From positions 92,979-156,978 of the forward strand of contig NVXM01000008.1 of the NCBI GenBank assembly GCA_002733865.1: a stretch of DNA of 64,000 bases, in the 5' to 3' direction. Source of the stretch: Sphingopyxis sp. Its GTDB lineage: Bacteria; Pseudomonadota; Alphaproteobacteria; Sphingomonadales; Sphingomonadaceae. Positions 36,995-45,878 of this stretch are shown here, piece after piece (the stretch's first letter is position 1; each line of letters starts with the position of its first letter). Position numbers and translations under genes: made by a program. The notes under the pieces were generated by a model that did not search any database, was not told the origin of the DNA, and worked only from the letters and a program-made list of their open reading frames with translations.

Positions 36995-37316
36995 ATGCTG
37001 CTTCATCCGAACGACTCTATCGCAGTCATATTTCTGCGCGCAGCGCACGGGCAGTGACGAAGAGGCCTATCAGTCGGCAGCCGCTGCGATGAGCGCGCTC
37101 GCAGCGCAGCAGCCAGGCTATCTCGGCCAGGATCATGCGCGATCCGCCGACGGAATGGGTATCACGGTCAGCTATTGGCGCGACGACGAAAGCGCAAAAG
37201 CATGGCGCAATCACCCCGACCACGCTGTCATCCGCGAGCAGGGGCGGGGCAAATGGTATCGCGAGTACAGCCTTCATGTCGCGCGCGTCGAACGTGGCTA
37301 TGACTGGCAGAAATAG
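36995..37316 (+). pseudogene. Antibiotic-biosynthesis-monooxygenase-like gene with a frameshift near codon 13
   Basis: From 37032 on, the frame reads FCAQRTGSDEEAYQSAAAAM, then QQPGYLGQDHARSADG, ITVSYWRDDESAKAWRNHPD and HVARVERGYDWQK, a complete ABM-domain protein apart from its first strand. That strand, SIAVIF, is present in another frame starting at ATG 36995. The two join if one T of the TTT at 37031-37033 is removed, giving IAVIFCAQRTG. So the gene has a one-base insertion, or the assembly has an error there. The downstream frame alone opens at GTG 36942 but with an unrelated N-terminus. The MFS gene follows 17 bp on. Confidence 0.7.
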
Positions 37317-37333
37317 CGTGGCATAGAAACGCC

Positions 37334-38698
37334 ATGGCCGACTCTCCCGATTTTGATCCGCCGAAGCGGACGGTGTCATCCGTTGCCGATGCCAAGCCGA
37401 TCGACAACACCCGGATGGCTGTGCTGTTCTCGGTCATGCTGGTCACCGCGTCCGGCAATACGGCGATGCAATCCATTCTGCCAACCGTCGGAACGCAGCT
37501 TAACATTCCGGATTTCTGGGTAAGCGCTGCGTTCAGCTGGTCGGCCCTGCTTTGGGTGTACACCGCTCCCAAATGGGCGCGCCAGTCCGATCATCGCGGC
37601 CGCAAGGCGCTGATGCGCCTCGGGATGATCGGCTTTACCACATCCTTTGCCCTCGCCGGCCTCGCACTGTTTTTCGGGCTGCTCGGATGGTATAGCGCGC
37701 TGTGGACCTTCATCCTGTTTGCCCTGTTCCGCAGCCTGTATGGCGGACTGGGATCCGCTGCTCCGCCTGCCGTTCAGGCCTATGTTGCCGCCCGTACGGC
37801 GCGGGCCGACCGGACCAAGGCGCTTTCGCTCATTTCATCCTCCTTTGGACTCGGCACAATCGTTGGGCCTGCGGTTGCACCGTTGCTGATCATTCCGGTG
37901 CTGGGACTGTCCAGCCCGATGTTCGCGTTCGCCGCGATCGGCATATTGGTTATGGTCGCGCTGGCACTGAAGTTGCCGAACGACAATCCCGGCTATCAGG
38001 CTCGCGGCGTAGTGACGTCGGAGCCCTATAGCTCAGCTCCATCGTCCAACAGCCTCAAGGAAGAAGATGAGGATGGCGACGAAGAGGGAGAAAGCCTGCC
38101 GCCGCAGCTGCGTTGGGGTGACGAACGGGTGAAGCCCTGGTTGATCACCGGCATAATGGGCGGGAACGCGCACGCGGTTATTTTGGGCGTCATCGGCTTT
38201 GTGGTGCTCGACCGGCTCGGCCTTCGCGATGACCCCGAGATGGGTATCCAGATGACCGGGATCGTGCTGATGTCCGGCGCTGCCGCGACGTTGCTGGCGC
38301 AATGGGGCCTGATCCCGTTGCTGCAAATGGGTCCGCGCACCTCGATCCTGTGGGGAATGGTATTGGGCGCCTTCGGCTGTCTGCTGCTTGGCCTGTCGCA
38401 CGATCTGCACGGCATCATCATCGGCTTTGCGGTCGCCTCGCTCGGCTTCGGCCTATTTCGCCCGGGCTTTACCGCCGGCGCATCGCTGGCAGTAAAGCGA
38501 TCCGAACAGAATGGCGTCGCCGGGATTGTCGCGTCGGTCAACGGCATGGCCTTTATCGCCTCACCGGCGCTGGGCGTCCTGCTCTATACTTATGCCGGTC
38601 CGCTGCCTTTCTGGCTGGCGGTATCGGTCTGCGTCTTCCTGTTCTTCTGGGGGTATAAAACCCTCCAACTCGATGAACGGATCGACGCCGACCGATAG
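37334..38698 (+). CDS. MFS transporter
   Basis: A 454-residue major facilitator protein with about 12 membrane segments, the first being MAVLFSVMLVTASGNTAMQS near residue 28. The loop 2-3 motif is present as RQSDHRGRKALMRLG. An acidic cytoplasmic loop (LKEEDEDGDEEGES) lies between halves near residue 240. Substrate unknown. It follows the monooxygenase-like gene and may be co-transcribed with it. Confidence 0.9.
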   Translation: MADSPDFDPPKRTVSSVADAKPIDNTRMAVLFSVMLVTASGNTAMQSILPTVGTQLNIPDFWVSAAFSWSALLWVYTAPKWARQSDHRGRKALMRLGMIGFTTSFALAGLALFFGLLGWYSALWTFILFALFRSLYGGLGSAAPPAVQAYVAARTARADRTKALSLISSSFGLGTIVGPAVAPLLIIPVLGLSSPMFAFAAIGILVMVALALKLPNDNPGYQARGVVTSEPYSSAPSSNSLKEEDEDGDEEGESLPPQLRWGDERVKPWLITGIMGGNAHAVILGVIGFVVLDRLGLRDDPEMGIQMTGIVLMSGAAATLLAQWGLIPLLQMGPRTSILWGMVLGAFGCLLLGLSHDLHGIIIGFAVASLGFGLFRPGFTAGASLAVKRSEQNGVAGIVASVNGMAFIASPALGVLLYTYAGPLPFWLAVSVCVFLFFWGYKTLQLDERIDADR

Positions 38699-38708
38699 CC
38701 GCCCTGGC

Positions 38709-41036
38709 CTAGTGCTTGCTGTCCCGGATCGGGGTCAACATGCCCGGAGACACAAAGCCGATTGGCTCTGCCCGCATCGCATTCTGCTTCAGCTGCGATT
38801 CGATCTTGGAATATTCTTCCTCCATTTCCGGTGTCACGGAAGCCCGGCTGTCTTCCAGCGCTTTTTCGAAATGTTTCATCTGAACGGTTTCGACCAGCCC
38901 GCCATATTCGCGAAGCGCATATAGCCCCGCCCGGCGGACCAGATCCTCCAGATCAGCGCCGGTATAACGGTCGGCACGATCCGCAACATCGTCAAGATCA
39001 ACGTCCTCCGCGAGCGGCATTTTCGCTGTCTGAATCGCCAGAATCCTGCGGCGGCCCTCCTTGCCCGGAACCGAAACATAGATCAGTTCATCGAACCGGC
39101 CGGGCCGCAACAGAGCCGGGTCAACCAGACCGGGACGATTGGTCGCGCCAATCAGGATCACCGACTGCATTTCTTCCAGACCGTCCATCTCGGCGAGGAT
39201 CGTGTTGACCACCCGCTCGGTCGCTTGCGGCTCACCCATGCCCCGGCCCCGCGCCGGCACCAGACTGTCGATTTCATCGATAAACAGAATCGTTGGTGCG
39301 ACCTGTCTTGCGCGGGCAAACAGGCGGGCAATCTGCTGCTCGCTCTCGCCGTACCATTTCGACAGCAGGTCGCTGGATTTGGTTGCGATAAAATTGGCTT
39401 CCGCTTCTCGCGCGACTGCCTTGGCCAGCAAGGTCTTGCCAGTGCCCGGCGGGCCATAGAGCAAAAAGCCCTTGGCGGGGCGAATGCCCAGCCGGGCAAA
39501 GGCATCGGGATTTTTCATCGGCAGCTCAATGCCTTCTTTCAACCGCATCTGCGCGTCGTCGAGACCGCCGATATCTTCCCAGCGGACATCGGGAGCCTGG
39601 ACCATCACCTCGCGCATCGCCGATGGCTGGACCCGCTTCAGCGCTTCGACAAAATCACGCCGATAGACCACCAGTTCGTCAAGCACCTCTGGCGGTACGG
39701 TTTCCGATTCAAGATCCAGCTTGGGCATGATCCGCCGCACAGCTTCGATCGCCGCTTCGCGGGTCAATGCCGCGAGATCAGCGCCGACAAAGCCATACGT
39801 CGTTCGCGCAAGCTCTTTCAGATCAACAGATTTGTCGATCGGCATACCCCTTGTATGGATACCCAATATCTCACGCCGGCCGGCGACATCGGGAACGCCA
39901 ACGATAATTTCGCGGTCAAAGCGACCGGGACGGCGCAGCGCTTCATCGATCGCCTCGGGACGGTTGGTCGCGGCAATGACCACCAGATTGACCCGCGATT
40001 CAAGCCCGTCCATCAGCGTCAGCAACTGTGCGACCAGCCGCTTTTCCGCTTCGCCCTGGACCTGGCCGCGCTTGGGCGCGATCGAGTCGATTTCGTCGAT
40101 GAACAGGATCGAGGGCGCGGCCTTGGTCGCCGCTTCGAAAATCTCGCGCAGCTTCTTTTCCGACTCGCCATAGGCCGATCCCATGATTTCCGGACCGTTG
40201 ATCAGGAAAAATTCGGCATCGCTTTCATTGGCGACCGCGCGGGCGAGCCGCGTCTTGCCGGTGCCTGGAGGCCCATGCAACAGCACGCCGCGTGGCGGAT
40301 CGACGCCCAGCCGAGTGAACAGCTGGGGATAGCGCAGCGGCAATTCGACCATTTCCCGAAGCTGATCGATCGTTTCATGCAATCCGCCGATATCATCATA
40401 GGTGACGTCGGCACGCCGATGTTCAGCGGACTCTTCATATTCTGGCCGCAGTTCGACTTCGGTCTCTTCATCGATATGGACAATGCCCTTGGGCACGGTT
40501 GAAATGACGTTCAGCCGTATTTGCGTCAGCGAAAAGGCGGGAGCCGCGAGCATCTGCCGCAATTGCGGCGGCATATCGCTGCGATCCACCTGCTGCTGAC
40601 CATGAGTCGCGACAAAATCTCCGGATTTCAGCGGTCGGCCCATGAAACTGCGCTTGAGGCCCCCGCCGTTGCCCTGCAACCGGAGATCTTTCTGGGCCGG
40701 ACCGAAGACCACTTTCTTGGCCGGCTTTGATTCGACCTTGCGAATCTCGACATAGTCACCCGCGCCGACGCCAGCGTTGGCCCGCTGCAAGCCATCAAGC
40801 CGGACGAAATCCAGTCCTTCATCTTCCGGATAGGGCAAGACGGCCCGCGCCGGGGTTGTCTGTTTGCCGATAATTTCGACGACATCGCCTTCTGTCAGTC
40901 CCAATTTGCCAAGATTTTCGCGCGAAAGCCGGGCCAGCCCGCGCCCGCTGTCTTCCGGTCTGGCATTGGCGACTTGCAGTTTCAGTTGCTTGCTATCGTC
41001 CTGGGATTCGTCTTTTGTCGGTGCTGGATCGGACAC
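38709..41036 (-). CDS. CDC48/VCP-type AAA ATPase
   Basis: A 775-residue protein with the full archaeal/eukaryotic CDC48 layout. An N-terminal double-psi barrel (LKLQVANARPEDSGRGLARLS) is followed by two AAA modules. D1 has GPPGTGKTRLARAVANE and FIDEIDSIAPKR; D2 has [17 protein letters not shown] and FIDEIDSLVPARG, with RPGRFD in each. It is expected to unfold or remodel protein complexes as a hexamer. Such CDC48 homologues occur sporadically in alphaproteobacteria. Starts at GTG with AGGAGA upstream. Clients unknown. Confidence 0.95.
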   Translation of the reverse strand: MSDPAPTKDESQDDSKQLKLQVANARPEDSGRGLARLSRENLGKLGLTEGDVVEIIGKQTTPARAVLPYPEDEGLDFVRLDGLQRANAGVGAGDYVEIRKVESKPAKKVVFGPAQKDLRLQGNGGGLKRSFMGRPLKSGDFVATHGQQQVDRSDMPPQLRQMLAAPAFSLTQIRLNVISTVPKGIVHIDEETEVELRPEYEESAEHRRADVTYDDIGGLHETIDQLREMVELPLRYPQLFTRLGVDPPRGVLLHGPPGTGKTRLARAVANESDAEFFLINGPEIMGSAYGESEKKLREIFEAATKAAPSILFIDEIDSIAPKRGQVQGEAEKRLVAQLLTLMDGLESRVNLVVIAATNRPEAIDEALRRPGRFDREIIVGVPDVAGRREILGIHTRGMPIDKSVDLKELARTTYGFVGADLAALTREAAIEAVRRIMPKLDLESETVPPEVLDELVVYRRDFVEALKRVQPSAMREVMVQAPDVRWEDIGGLDDAQMRLKEGIELPMKNPDAFARLGIRPAKGFLLYGPPGTGKTLLAKAVAREAEANFIATKSSDLLSKWYGESEQQIARLFARARQVAPTILFIDEIDSLVPARGRGMGEPQATERVVNTILAEMDGLEEMQSVILIGATNRPGLVDPALLRPGRFDELIYVSVPGKEGRRRILAIQTAKMPLAEDVDLDDVADRADRYTGADLEDLVRRAGLYALREYGGLVETVQMKHFEKALEDSRASVTPEMEEEYSKIESQLKQNAMRAEPIGFVSPGMLTPIRDSKH

Positions 41037-41147
41037 GAGGGCCTATCTCCTCTACTTTCGTTATGCTTGTTTCCAACAAGATAGGTATCAACAAGCCGAT
41101 ATGCGACCCTGATTTTCAGATGCTGGACCAGCCGCCGGAATCCGGCC

Positions 41148-41217
41148 AAAAAAAAGGCCAGTTCCGAAGAACTGGCCTGTAAAAGTTTTTAGGAGAGGAT
41201 GCCTGAAAGGCTCATCC
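41148..41217 (-). ncRNA. Candidate small RNA with UUCG-loop terminator
   Basis: On the minus strand AGGCCAGTTC-TTCG-GAACTGGCC is followed by eight Ts, an ideal intrinsic terminator ending at 41148. No minus-strand gene lies upstream of it. The preceding sequence forms a small hairpin around GCCT-TTC-AGGC flanked by AGGAT/ATCCT, then a single-stranded CTCCT and an A/U linker. The layout (about 65-70 nt, 5' hairpin, exposed CUCCU, strong terminator) resembles alphaproteobacterial SuhB/MmgR-type regulatory RNAs that pair with ribosome-binding sites. That relation is inference from architecture only. Confidence 0.6.
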
Positions 41218-41246
41218 TAAATGCATCGGAACCAGTTATTGTGCAA
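41218..41246 (-). promoter_or_regulatory. Putative promoter of the small RNA
   Basis: Minus strand: TTGCAC at 41246-41241, a 17-bp spacer, CATTTA at 41223-41218. The -35 is good and the -10 is weak. Transcription would start about 41211, just within the predicted 5' hairpin. Confidence 0.4.
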
Positions 41247-41381
41247 GTGCGAAAAGAACATTAAGGATTGCATATATTGCAACTTATCATTATTGGTAGT
41301 GACTGATTTCCGCCATTTTAACGAAGTGGCTCATATTTTTGCGTTGCACAAAGCTCATTTAACAACAATATTGACCATTCT

Positions 41382-42260
41382 ATGCGCCGTCTTCCTCCCC
41401 TCCGTGCCCTAGAGGCTTTTATCCGCGTTGCCCGCCTTGGTTCTTCCAAAGCGGCGGCTGCAGAGCTGGCGCTATCGGCCCCTGCGCTGAGCCGCCGGAT
41501 CAAATCGCTGGAAGACCATATCGGCAAGCCACTATTTGAACGGCGTAACCAGTCAATGGTGCTGAACGGGGATGGACAGACGCTGCTCAAGGCGGTCGCT
41601 CCGGCAATGGAGACGATCGGCGAGGCGGTGGATCGCATGACTGTCACGGGCGGCGACATGCGCCTGCGCCTGGGCGTGCTGCCGCTGTTTGGCGCTACTC
41701 GCCTGCTGCCGCGCCTGCCGGAACTGAAGAAACTATATCCCAAGCTTCACATCGACGTCGACACCTCCGCCCATGCGGAAAATATGCTGGGCGACGCCGT
41801 TGATGCAGCGATTATCATCAGCGACTATGTCGACCCCAATCTTTATTCGATCAAACTGGACAGTAACAAGGTTTATGCGATTGCGTCGGTGGAACTGACT
41901 CAGGGCCCGAACGCGGTCAGACATCCGGAAGATCTGAAAAATCACAATATTCTGATCCACAGCAATATGGGCCGGGCGTTTGACCAGTGGAAGGAAGCGG
42001 TCGGATTGCCCGATCTGCAACCGGCTGGAGTCGACCATCTCGACAGTGGCCCGCTGATGCTGGAAGCGGCAGCGCAGGGGCTCGGCATTGCCATCATGCA
42101 TGGCGGCCATTTCTCGGATGCCAATGATTCGCGGCTGATCCGGCTATTCGACCATGAGGTCGACAGCCCCTACAGCTACTGGTTCGTCTGCCGAAAACGC
42201 GACATGAAAAACCGCGCGGTGCGGATTTTCCATGACTGGGTCGCAGACGCGGGGCTTTAG
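41382..42260 (+). CDS. LysR-family transcriptional regulator (GcvA-like)
   Basis: The N-terminal helix-turn-helix MRRLPPLRALEAFIRVARLG, then AAAELALSAPALSRRIKSLE, is the GcvA-type LysR start. A C-terminal ligand-binding domain follows (ATRLLPRLPELKKLYPKLHI). It is 292 residues. No ribosome site precedes the ATG, and the surrounding sequence is AT-rich, so the message may be short-leadered or leaderless. No divergent target gene is adjacent, only the candidate small RNA, which it could control (inference). Effector unknown. Confidence 0.92.
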   Translation: MRRLPPLRALEAFIRVARLGSSKAAAAELALSAPALSRRIKSLEDHIGKPLFERRNQSMVLNGDGQTLLKAVAPAMETIGEAVDRMTVTGGDMRLRLGVLPLFGATRLLPRLPELKKLYPKLHIDVDTSAHAENMLGDAVDAAIIISDYVDPNLYSIKLDSNKVYAIASVELTQGPNAVRHPEDLKNHNILIHSNMGRAFDQWKEAVGLPDLQPAGVDHLDSGPLMLEAAAQGLGIAIMHGGHFSDANDSRLIRLFDHEVDSPYSYWFVCRKRDMKNRAVRIFHDWVADAGL

Positions 42261-42269
42261 CGCCCGTTG

Positions 42270-42833
42270 CTAGGCCCTGAGGTCGGGGTCGAGCGTAAGA
42301 TCGTCGTCGAGCTGTACACCAAAGCTGTTCAGCATCATCGAAACCTGGCTATATTGACCAACGGTCATCACCAGATCCATCCGCTGTTTTTCGGTCAAGT
42401 CCGCGAGCGCCGCCCAGGTGGCGTCCGCGACATGCCCGTCGCTGGTCAAATCATCGGTCGCCTGCAGCATCGCGCGTTCCAGCGGAGACCAGGCCGGCGC
42501 GCTCGGCCCGACCTTGATCTGCTCTATCTCTTCGTCGGTCAGCCCGCAGTCCTTGCCAATCTTGACATGCTGCGCCCATTCATAGCCGGATTTCCAGTTG
42601 AAGCCGGTGCGCAGGATGATCATCTCGCGATCACGCGGGCTCAGATCATTATGGTCGGACAGGATATAGCCGCCCCACCACATAAACGCCTTATAGGCTT
42701 TGGGTGCCTTGATCAGCGTCCGGAAGATATTGAGTATCTTGCCGGCCTTGAAACGCTCGCCCAGCATCGCCCGGCTCTTCTCGTCAAGTTCTGACTCGGC
42801 AAGCGGTGCGATTCTGGGTTTGTTGAGACGCAT
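42270..42833 (-). CDS. Carboxymuconolactone decarboxylase (AhpD-like) family protein
   Basis: A 187-residue helical protein of the CMD/AhpD fold. DREMIILRTGFNWKSGYEWAQHV holds the conserved E-W-x-x-H, but the CxxC of peroxidase-type AhpD is absent, so thiol peroxidase activity is unlikely. DLTEKQRMDLVMTVGQY matches the C-terminal helix. It follows the cyclophilin gene by 9 bp on the same strand and is convergent with the LysR gene. Role unknown. Confidence 0.85.
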   Translation of the reverse strand: MRLNKPRIAPLAESELDEKSRAMLGERFKAGKILNIFRTLIKAPKAYKAFMWWGGYILSDHNDLSPRDREMIILRTGFNWKSGYEWAQHVKIGKDCGLTDEEIEQIKVGPSAPAWSPLERAMLQATDDLTSDGHVADATWAALADLTEKQRMDLVMTVGQYSQVSMMLNSFGVQLDDDLTLDPDLRA

Positions 42834-42842
42834 TTCTAAAGT

Positions 42843-43292
42843 TTAATCCAGGGTGACGGACTTTATCGCACCCGGCTTCGCTGGTGGCTCGCCTTTTGGC
42901 AGAGCGTGCACCGCTTCCATGCCCGAGGTCACTTCGCCCCAGACCGTGTACTGGCCGTCAAGGAAACCGGCGTCATCGAGGCAGATGAAGAACTGGCTGT
43001 TGGCGCTGTTCGGGTCCATCGTGCGAGCCATCGAGCAAGTGCCTTCGACATGCGGTTCCTTGGAGAATTCCTGGTCGAGGTCGGGCTTGTCGCTGCCGGA
43101 CATGCCGGTACCGGTCGGGTCGCCGCCCTGGGCCATGAAGCCGCTGATGACGCGGTGGAAGACAACGCCGTCATAAAAGCCCTCGGATGCCAGCTCGGTA
43201 ATCCGGGCGACATGATTGGGAGCGAGATCAGGCCGCAGCTTGATTTCTACGTCGCCGGTTTCGAGGTGGAGAGTCATTTTTTCGTGGGCCAT
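42843..43292 (-). CDS. Cyclophilin-type peptidyl-prolyl isomerase
   Basis: A 149-residue cytoplasmic cyclophilin, with no signal peptide, that catalyses cis-trans isomerisation before proline. GVVFHRVISGFMAQGGDPTGTG contains the catalytic Arg and the FMxQGGD motif. SMARTMDPNSANSQFFICL and YTVWGEVTSGMEAV complete the fold. Family tryptophan and phenylalanine positions are present. AAGGA precedes the ATG. Confidence 0.95.
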   Translation of the reverse strand: MAHEKMTLHLETGDVEIKLRPDLAPNHVARITELASEGFYDGVVFHRVISGFMAQGGDPTGTGMSGSDKPDLDQEFSKEPHVEGTCSMARTMDPNSANSQFFICLDDAGFLDGQYTVWGEVTSGMEAVHALPKGEPPAKPGAIKSVTLD

Positions 43293-43453
43293 CAGGCGTG
43301 TTCCTTTTTATACGATGAATCAGTCTTGCGGCGGATATAGGCAAGCCATCCGGAAAAATCACCCTGCCTTGGGATAATTGTCACAAAAGATTGCAATTGC
43401 TGCATCGCAGCGACTAGTAAGCAGCCGAACGCGCGCAACGAAGGAGCATTGCG

Positions 43454-44863
43454 ATGACCGACATCAACGACGCTCCAACCGCCACGATCGAACGCGAAGA
43501 CGTGCTCGACGAGGACAACCGGCTGACCGACGAATTTGTCCGTTCGGTATCGGAAGCGGTCGAGGACAATGATAGCGCGCGCGCTCAGGAACTGGTCAAT
43601 CCGCTCCACAATGCCGACATCGCCGATCTGTTCGAGCTCGTTGATGAAGACGAGCGCGGGCCGTTAGCCGACGCGCTCGGCGATCTCGTCAGCGCCGACG
43701 TGCTCGCCGAAATGAACGAGCACGTTCGCGAAGACCTGATGGAGACGCTCGACGCCGGGCAGATTGCCGGTCTCACCGAACAGCTCGATACCGATGACGC
43801 GGTTGCGATCATCGAAGATCTCGAAAAAGGCGAGCAGCAGGCGGTTCTCGCCGAGCTTGACGCCGAAGACCGCGCCGCGATCGAAAGCGCCCTCACCTAC
43901 GGGGAAGAGACCGCTGGCCGCATCATGCAGCGCGAATTTGTCGCAGTGCCCGAACATATGATGGTCGGCGACCTGATCGACTATCTGCGCAAGAATGACG
44001 ACCTGACCACCGAATTCTGGGAAATCTATGTCGTCGACCCGGCCTTCCGGCCGATCGGCACCTGCCAGCTCAGCTGGATCCTGCGAACCCCGCGCGACAT
44101 CGCCATCGCCGACGTGATGAAGCGCGAGCAGACCCTGATTCCGGTCAATATGGACCAGGAAGAAGTCGCGCTGCGCTTCCAGAAATATAATCTGATCTCG
44201 GCTGCGGTGATCAACGACGATGGCCGCCTGATCGGGATGATCACGGTCGATGACATTCTGCACATTGTCGAAGACGAGGCCAGCGAGGACGTTCTGCTGC
44301 TGTCCGGTGCCGGCGAAGGCGACATTAACGAACCGATCCGCGCCTCCTACAAGGCCCGGGTGCGCTGGCTGATTACCAATCTGGCAACCGCGCTGGTCGC
44401 CAGCTTCGTCATCTCGATCTTCGGTGCCGCCATCGAGCAGATGGTTGCCCTTGCCATCCTGATGCCGATCGTGGCGTCGATTGGCGGCAATGCCGGGACA
44501 CAGACCATGGCGGTCTCGGTCCGCGCGCTGGCGATGAACGAACTGACCCGCTCCAACACCCGGCGCATTATCGGGCGGGAATTCCGGATCGCGCTACTCA
44601 ACGGCGGCACCATAGCAATATTGGTCGGTATCGGGACCGGGCTCGTCTTTTCCAATCCGGTGCTCGGCGGCGTGATTGGTCTCGCTATGCTGATCAATAT
44701 CGTGATCGCTGGATTTGCCGGCATATTCGTGCCGGTGATGCTCGACCGGCTCGATCAGGATCCGGCCCTCGCCTCTTCAGTCTTTGTCACAATGATCACC
44801 GACACCATGGGCTTTCTGGCCTTCCTCAGCCTCGCCGTGGGCAGCGGGATGGTCAGCCTCTAG
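43454..44863 (+). CDS. mgtE: Magnesium transporter MgtE
   Basis: A 469-residue Mg2+ channel. The cytoplasmic N domain of helical repeats (NPLHNADIADLFELVDED) and a CBS pair (REFVAVPEHMMVGDLIDYLR, VDDILHIVEDEASED) sense cytosolic Mg2+. A C-terminal membrane domain of five segments follows, with MPIVASIGGNAGTQTMAVSVRALA, the pore-lining signature. Regulation in this family is by protein gating. No M-box riboswitch was recognised in the 160 bp upstream. Confidence 0.96.
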   Translation: MTDINDAPTATIEREDVLDEDNRLTDEFVRSVSEAVEDNDSARAQELVNPLHNADIADLFELVDEDERGPLADALGDLVSADVLAEMNEHVREDLMETLDAGQIAGLTEQLDTDDAVAIIEDLEKGEQQAVLAELDAEDRAAIESALTYGEETAGRIMQREFVAVPEHMMVGDLIDYLRKNDDLTTEFWEIYVVDPAFRPIGTCQLSWILRTPRDIAIADVMKREQTLIPVNMDQEEVALRFQKYNLISAAVINDDGRLIGMITVDDILHIVEDEASEDVLLLSGAGEGDINEPIRASYKARVRWLITNLATALVASFVISIFGAAIEQMVALAILMPIVASIGGNAGTQTMAVSVRALAMNELTRSNTRRIIGREFRIALLNGGTIAILVGIGTGLVFSNPVLGGVIGLAMLINIVIAGFAGIFVPVMLDRLDQDPALASSVFVTMITDTMGFLAFLSLAVGSGMVSL

Positions 44864-44871
44864 AGATCGCC

Positions 44872-45387
44872 ATGATCGAAACCGAACGCCTGTTGCTCCG
44901 TCCGCATATCGCCGATGACTTTGAGGACTGCCGGTCGATGTGGCAGGATCCGGCGGTCTTCAAATATATCAGTGGCACGCCCGCTACCGAAGCAGAGGCC
45001 TGGTTGCGCTTTCTCGGCTATTTCGGTCGCTGGGACATCATGGGATATGGCCTGTTCGCGCTGATCGAAAAATCATCCGGACAATTCATGGGAGAAGTGG
45101 GGTTCAGCGACTTCCGGCGTGGCTTGGGTCCGGACTTCGATCCCTTCCACGAAGCCGCATGGGTATTGGCGTCAGCGGGACACGGCAAGGGCTATGGGCT
45201 GGAGGCGATGACCGCTGCACAAGCGTGGCTGGATAAGAAGTTCAGCCCCGACAAGACCGTCTGCATCATCAACCCCGACAATCTGCCGTCGATCAAGCTG
45301 GCCGGAAAGCTTGGCTTTCAGCCCACCCGCAAAGGCGTCTATAACGACAACACGGTGCAGCTGTTTGAACGGCAAAGACCCGCTTGA
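44872..45387 (+). CDS. GNAT-family N-acetyltransferase
   Basis: A 171-residue RimJ/RimL-type acetyltransferase: MIETERLLLRPHIADDFEDC, WVLASAGHGKGYGLEAMTAA with the acetyl-CoA pyrophosphate-binding G-x-G-x-G/A, then INPDNLPSIKLAGKLGFQ. Begins 8 bp after mgtE. Substrate not known. Convergent with the next gene with no gap. Confidence 0.9.
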   Translation: MIETERLLLRPHIADDFEDCRSMWQDPAVFKYISGTPATEAEAWLRFLGYFGRWDIMGYGLFALIEKSSGQFMGEVGFSDFRRGLGPDFDPFHEAAWVLASAGHGKGYGLEAMTAAQAWLDKKFSPDKTVCIINPDNLPSIKLAGKLGFQPTRKGVYNDNTVQLFERQRPA

Positions 45388-45828
45388 TCAGGACCTCGCA
45401 AGCCACCTGGAGCCGTCGGTCTTCCCTCTGTAGGCGGCGACAAAATTGCGCAGATCATTATATATCCGTTCGCGTTCGCTATCGCCGAGCATTTCACAGC
45501 TCAGGGAGTCAAACGCCGGCCGGTTTCCCATAGCCGCCAGGCGAACCGCGGCCAAAAGCCAGATTTCATCGGGGCTCATCTGCGGACAGCAGGGACGACC
45601 GATCTGAAACGGTTCGGGCCATGCAAAGCCGATCGTTTCCGCCAATATCAATATCCGTGTCGCAGCGAGCGTGCCGCCGAGACGATCGGCCAGCTGATCG
45701 CCGCAATCGCAGGGACTTTTGCTGGCGATCACCGCCAGCCGAAAGCCAATGACAAGCTTTGCCTCTACCACGGGAATGTCTCTGATATCCGGCAGCGGGG
45801 CCAATAATTTCTCTAGAATCTCGCTCAA
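45388..45828 (-). CDS. Cysteine-containing protein of unknown function behind a Fur box
   Basis: A 146-residue protein with no signal peptide. It has two cysteine clusters, SPCDCGDQLADRLG near residue 40 and GRPCCPQMSPDEIWLL near 80, and an acidic helix at the C-terminus. Translation starts at TTG 45828 with AAGGAG 7 bases upstream. A near-consensus Fur box lies 32 bp ahead of the start, so it should be made when iron is scarce. I recall related sphingomonad proteins with a PCC..M..(D)E core but no known function. Iron or Fe-S handling is a guess from regulation and cysteines. Confidence 0.75.
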   Translation of the reverse strand: MSEILEKLLAPLPDIRDIPVVEAKLVIGFRLAVIASKSPCDCGDQLADRLGGTLAATRILILAETIGFAWPEPFQIGRPCCPQMSPDEIWLLAAVRLAAMGNRPAFDSLSCEMLGDSERERIYNDLRNFVAAYRGKTDGSRWLARS

Positions 45829-45859
45829 GCTGTTTCTCCTTACTGCTGCCCCATAGTAT

Positions 45860-45878
45860 GATATTGATAATCATTTGC
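45860..45878 (-). promoter_or_regulatory. Fur box
   Basis: The 19 bases GATATTGATAATCATTTGC match the classical GATAATGATAATCATTATC in 16 positions. The box lies between the TTG start at 45828 and the divergent DUF1489 gene (45978), closer to the former. It is the only good Fur site I noticed in the window. Confidence 0.75.

Noticed and set aside
41148..41190. Reading the hairpin at 41155-41178 as the terminator of the CDC48 or LysR gene
   Set aside because: Both genes start on either side of it and transcribe away, so neither can end there; a small RNA explains it better.
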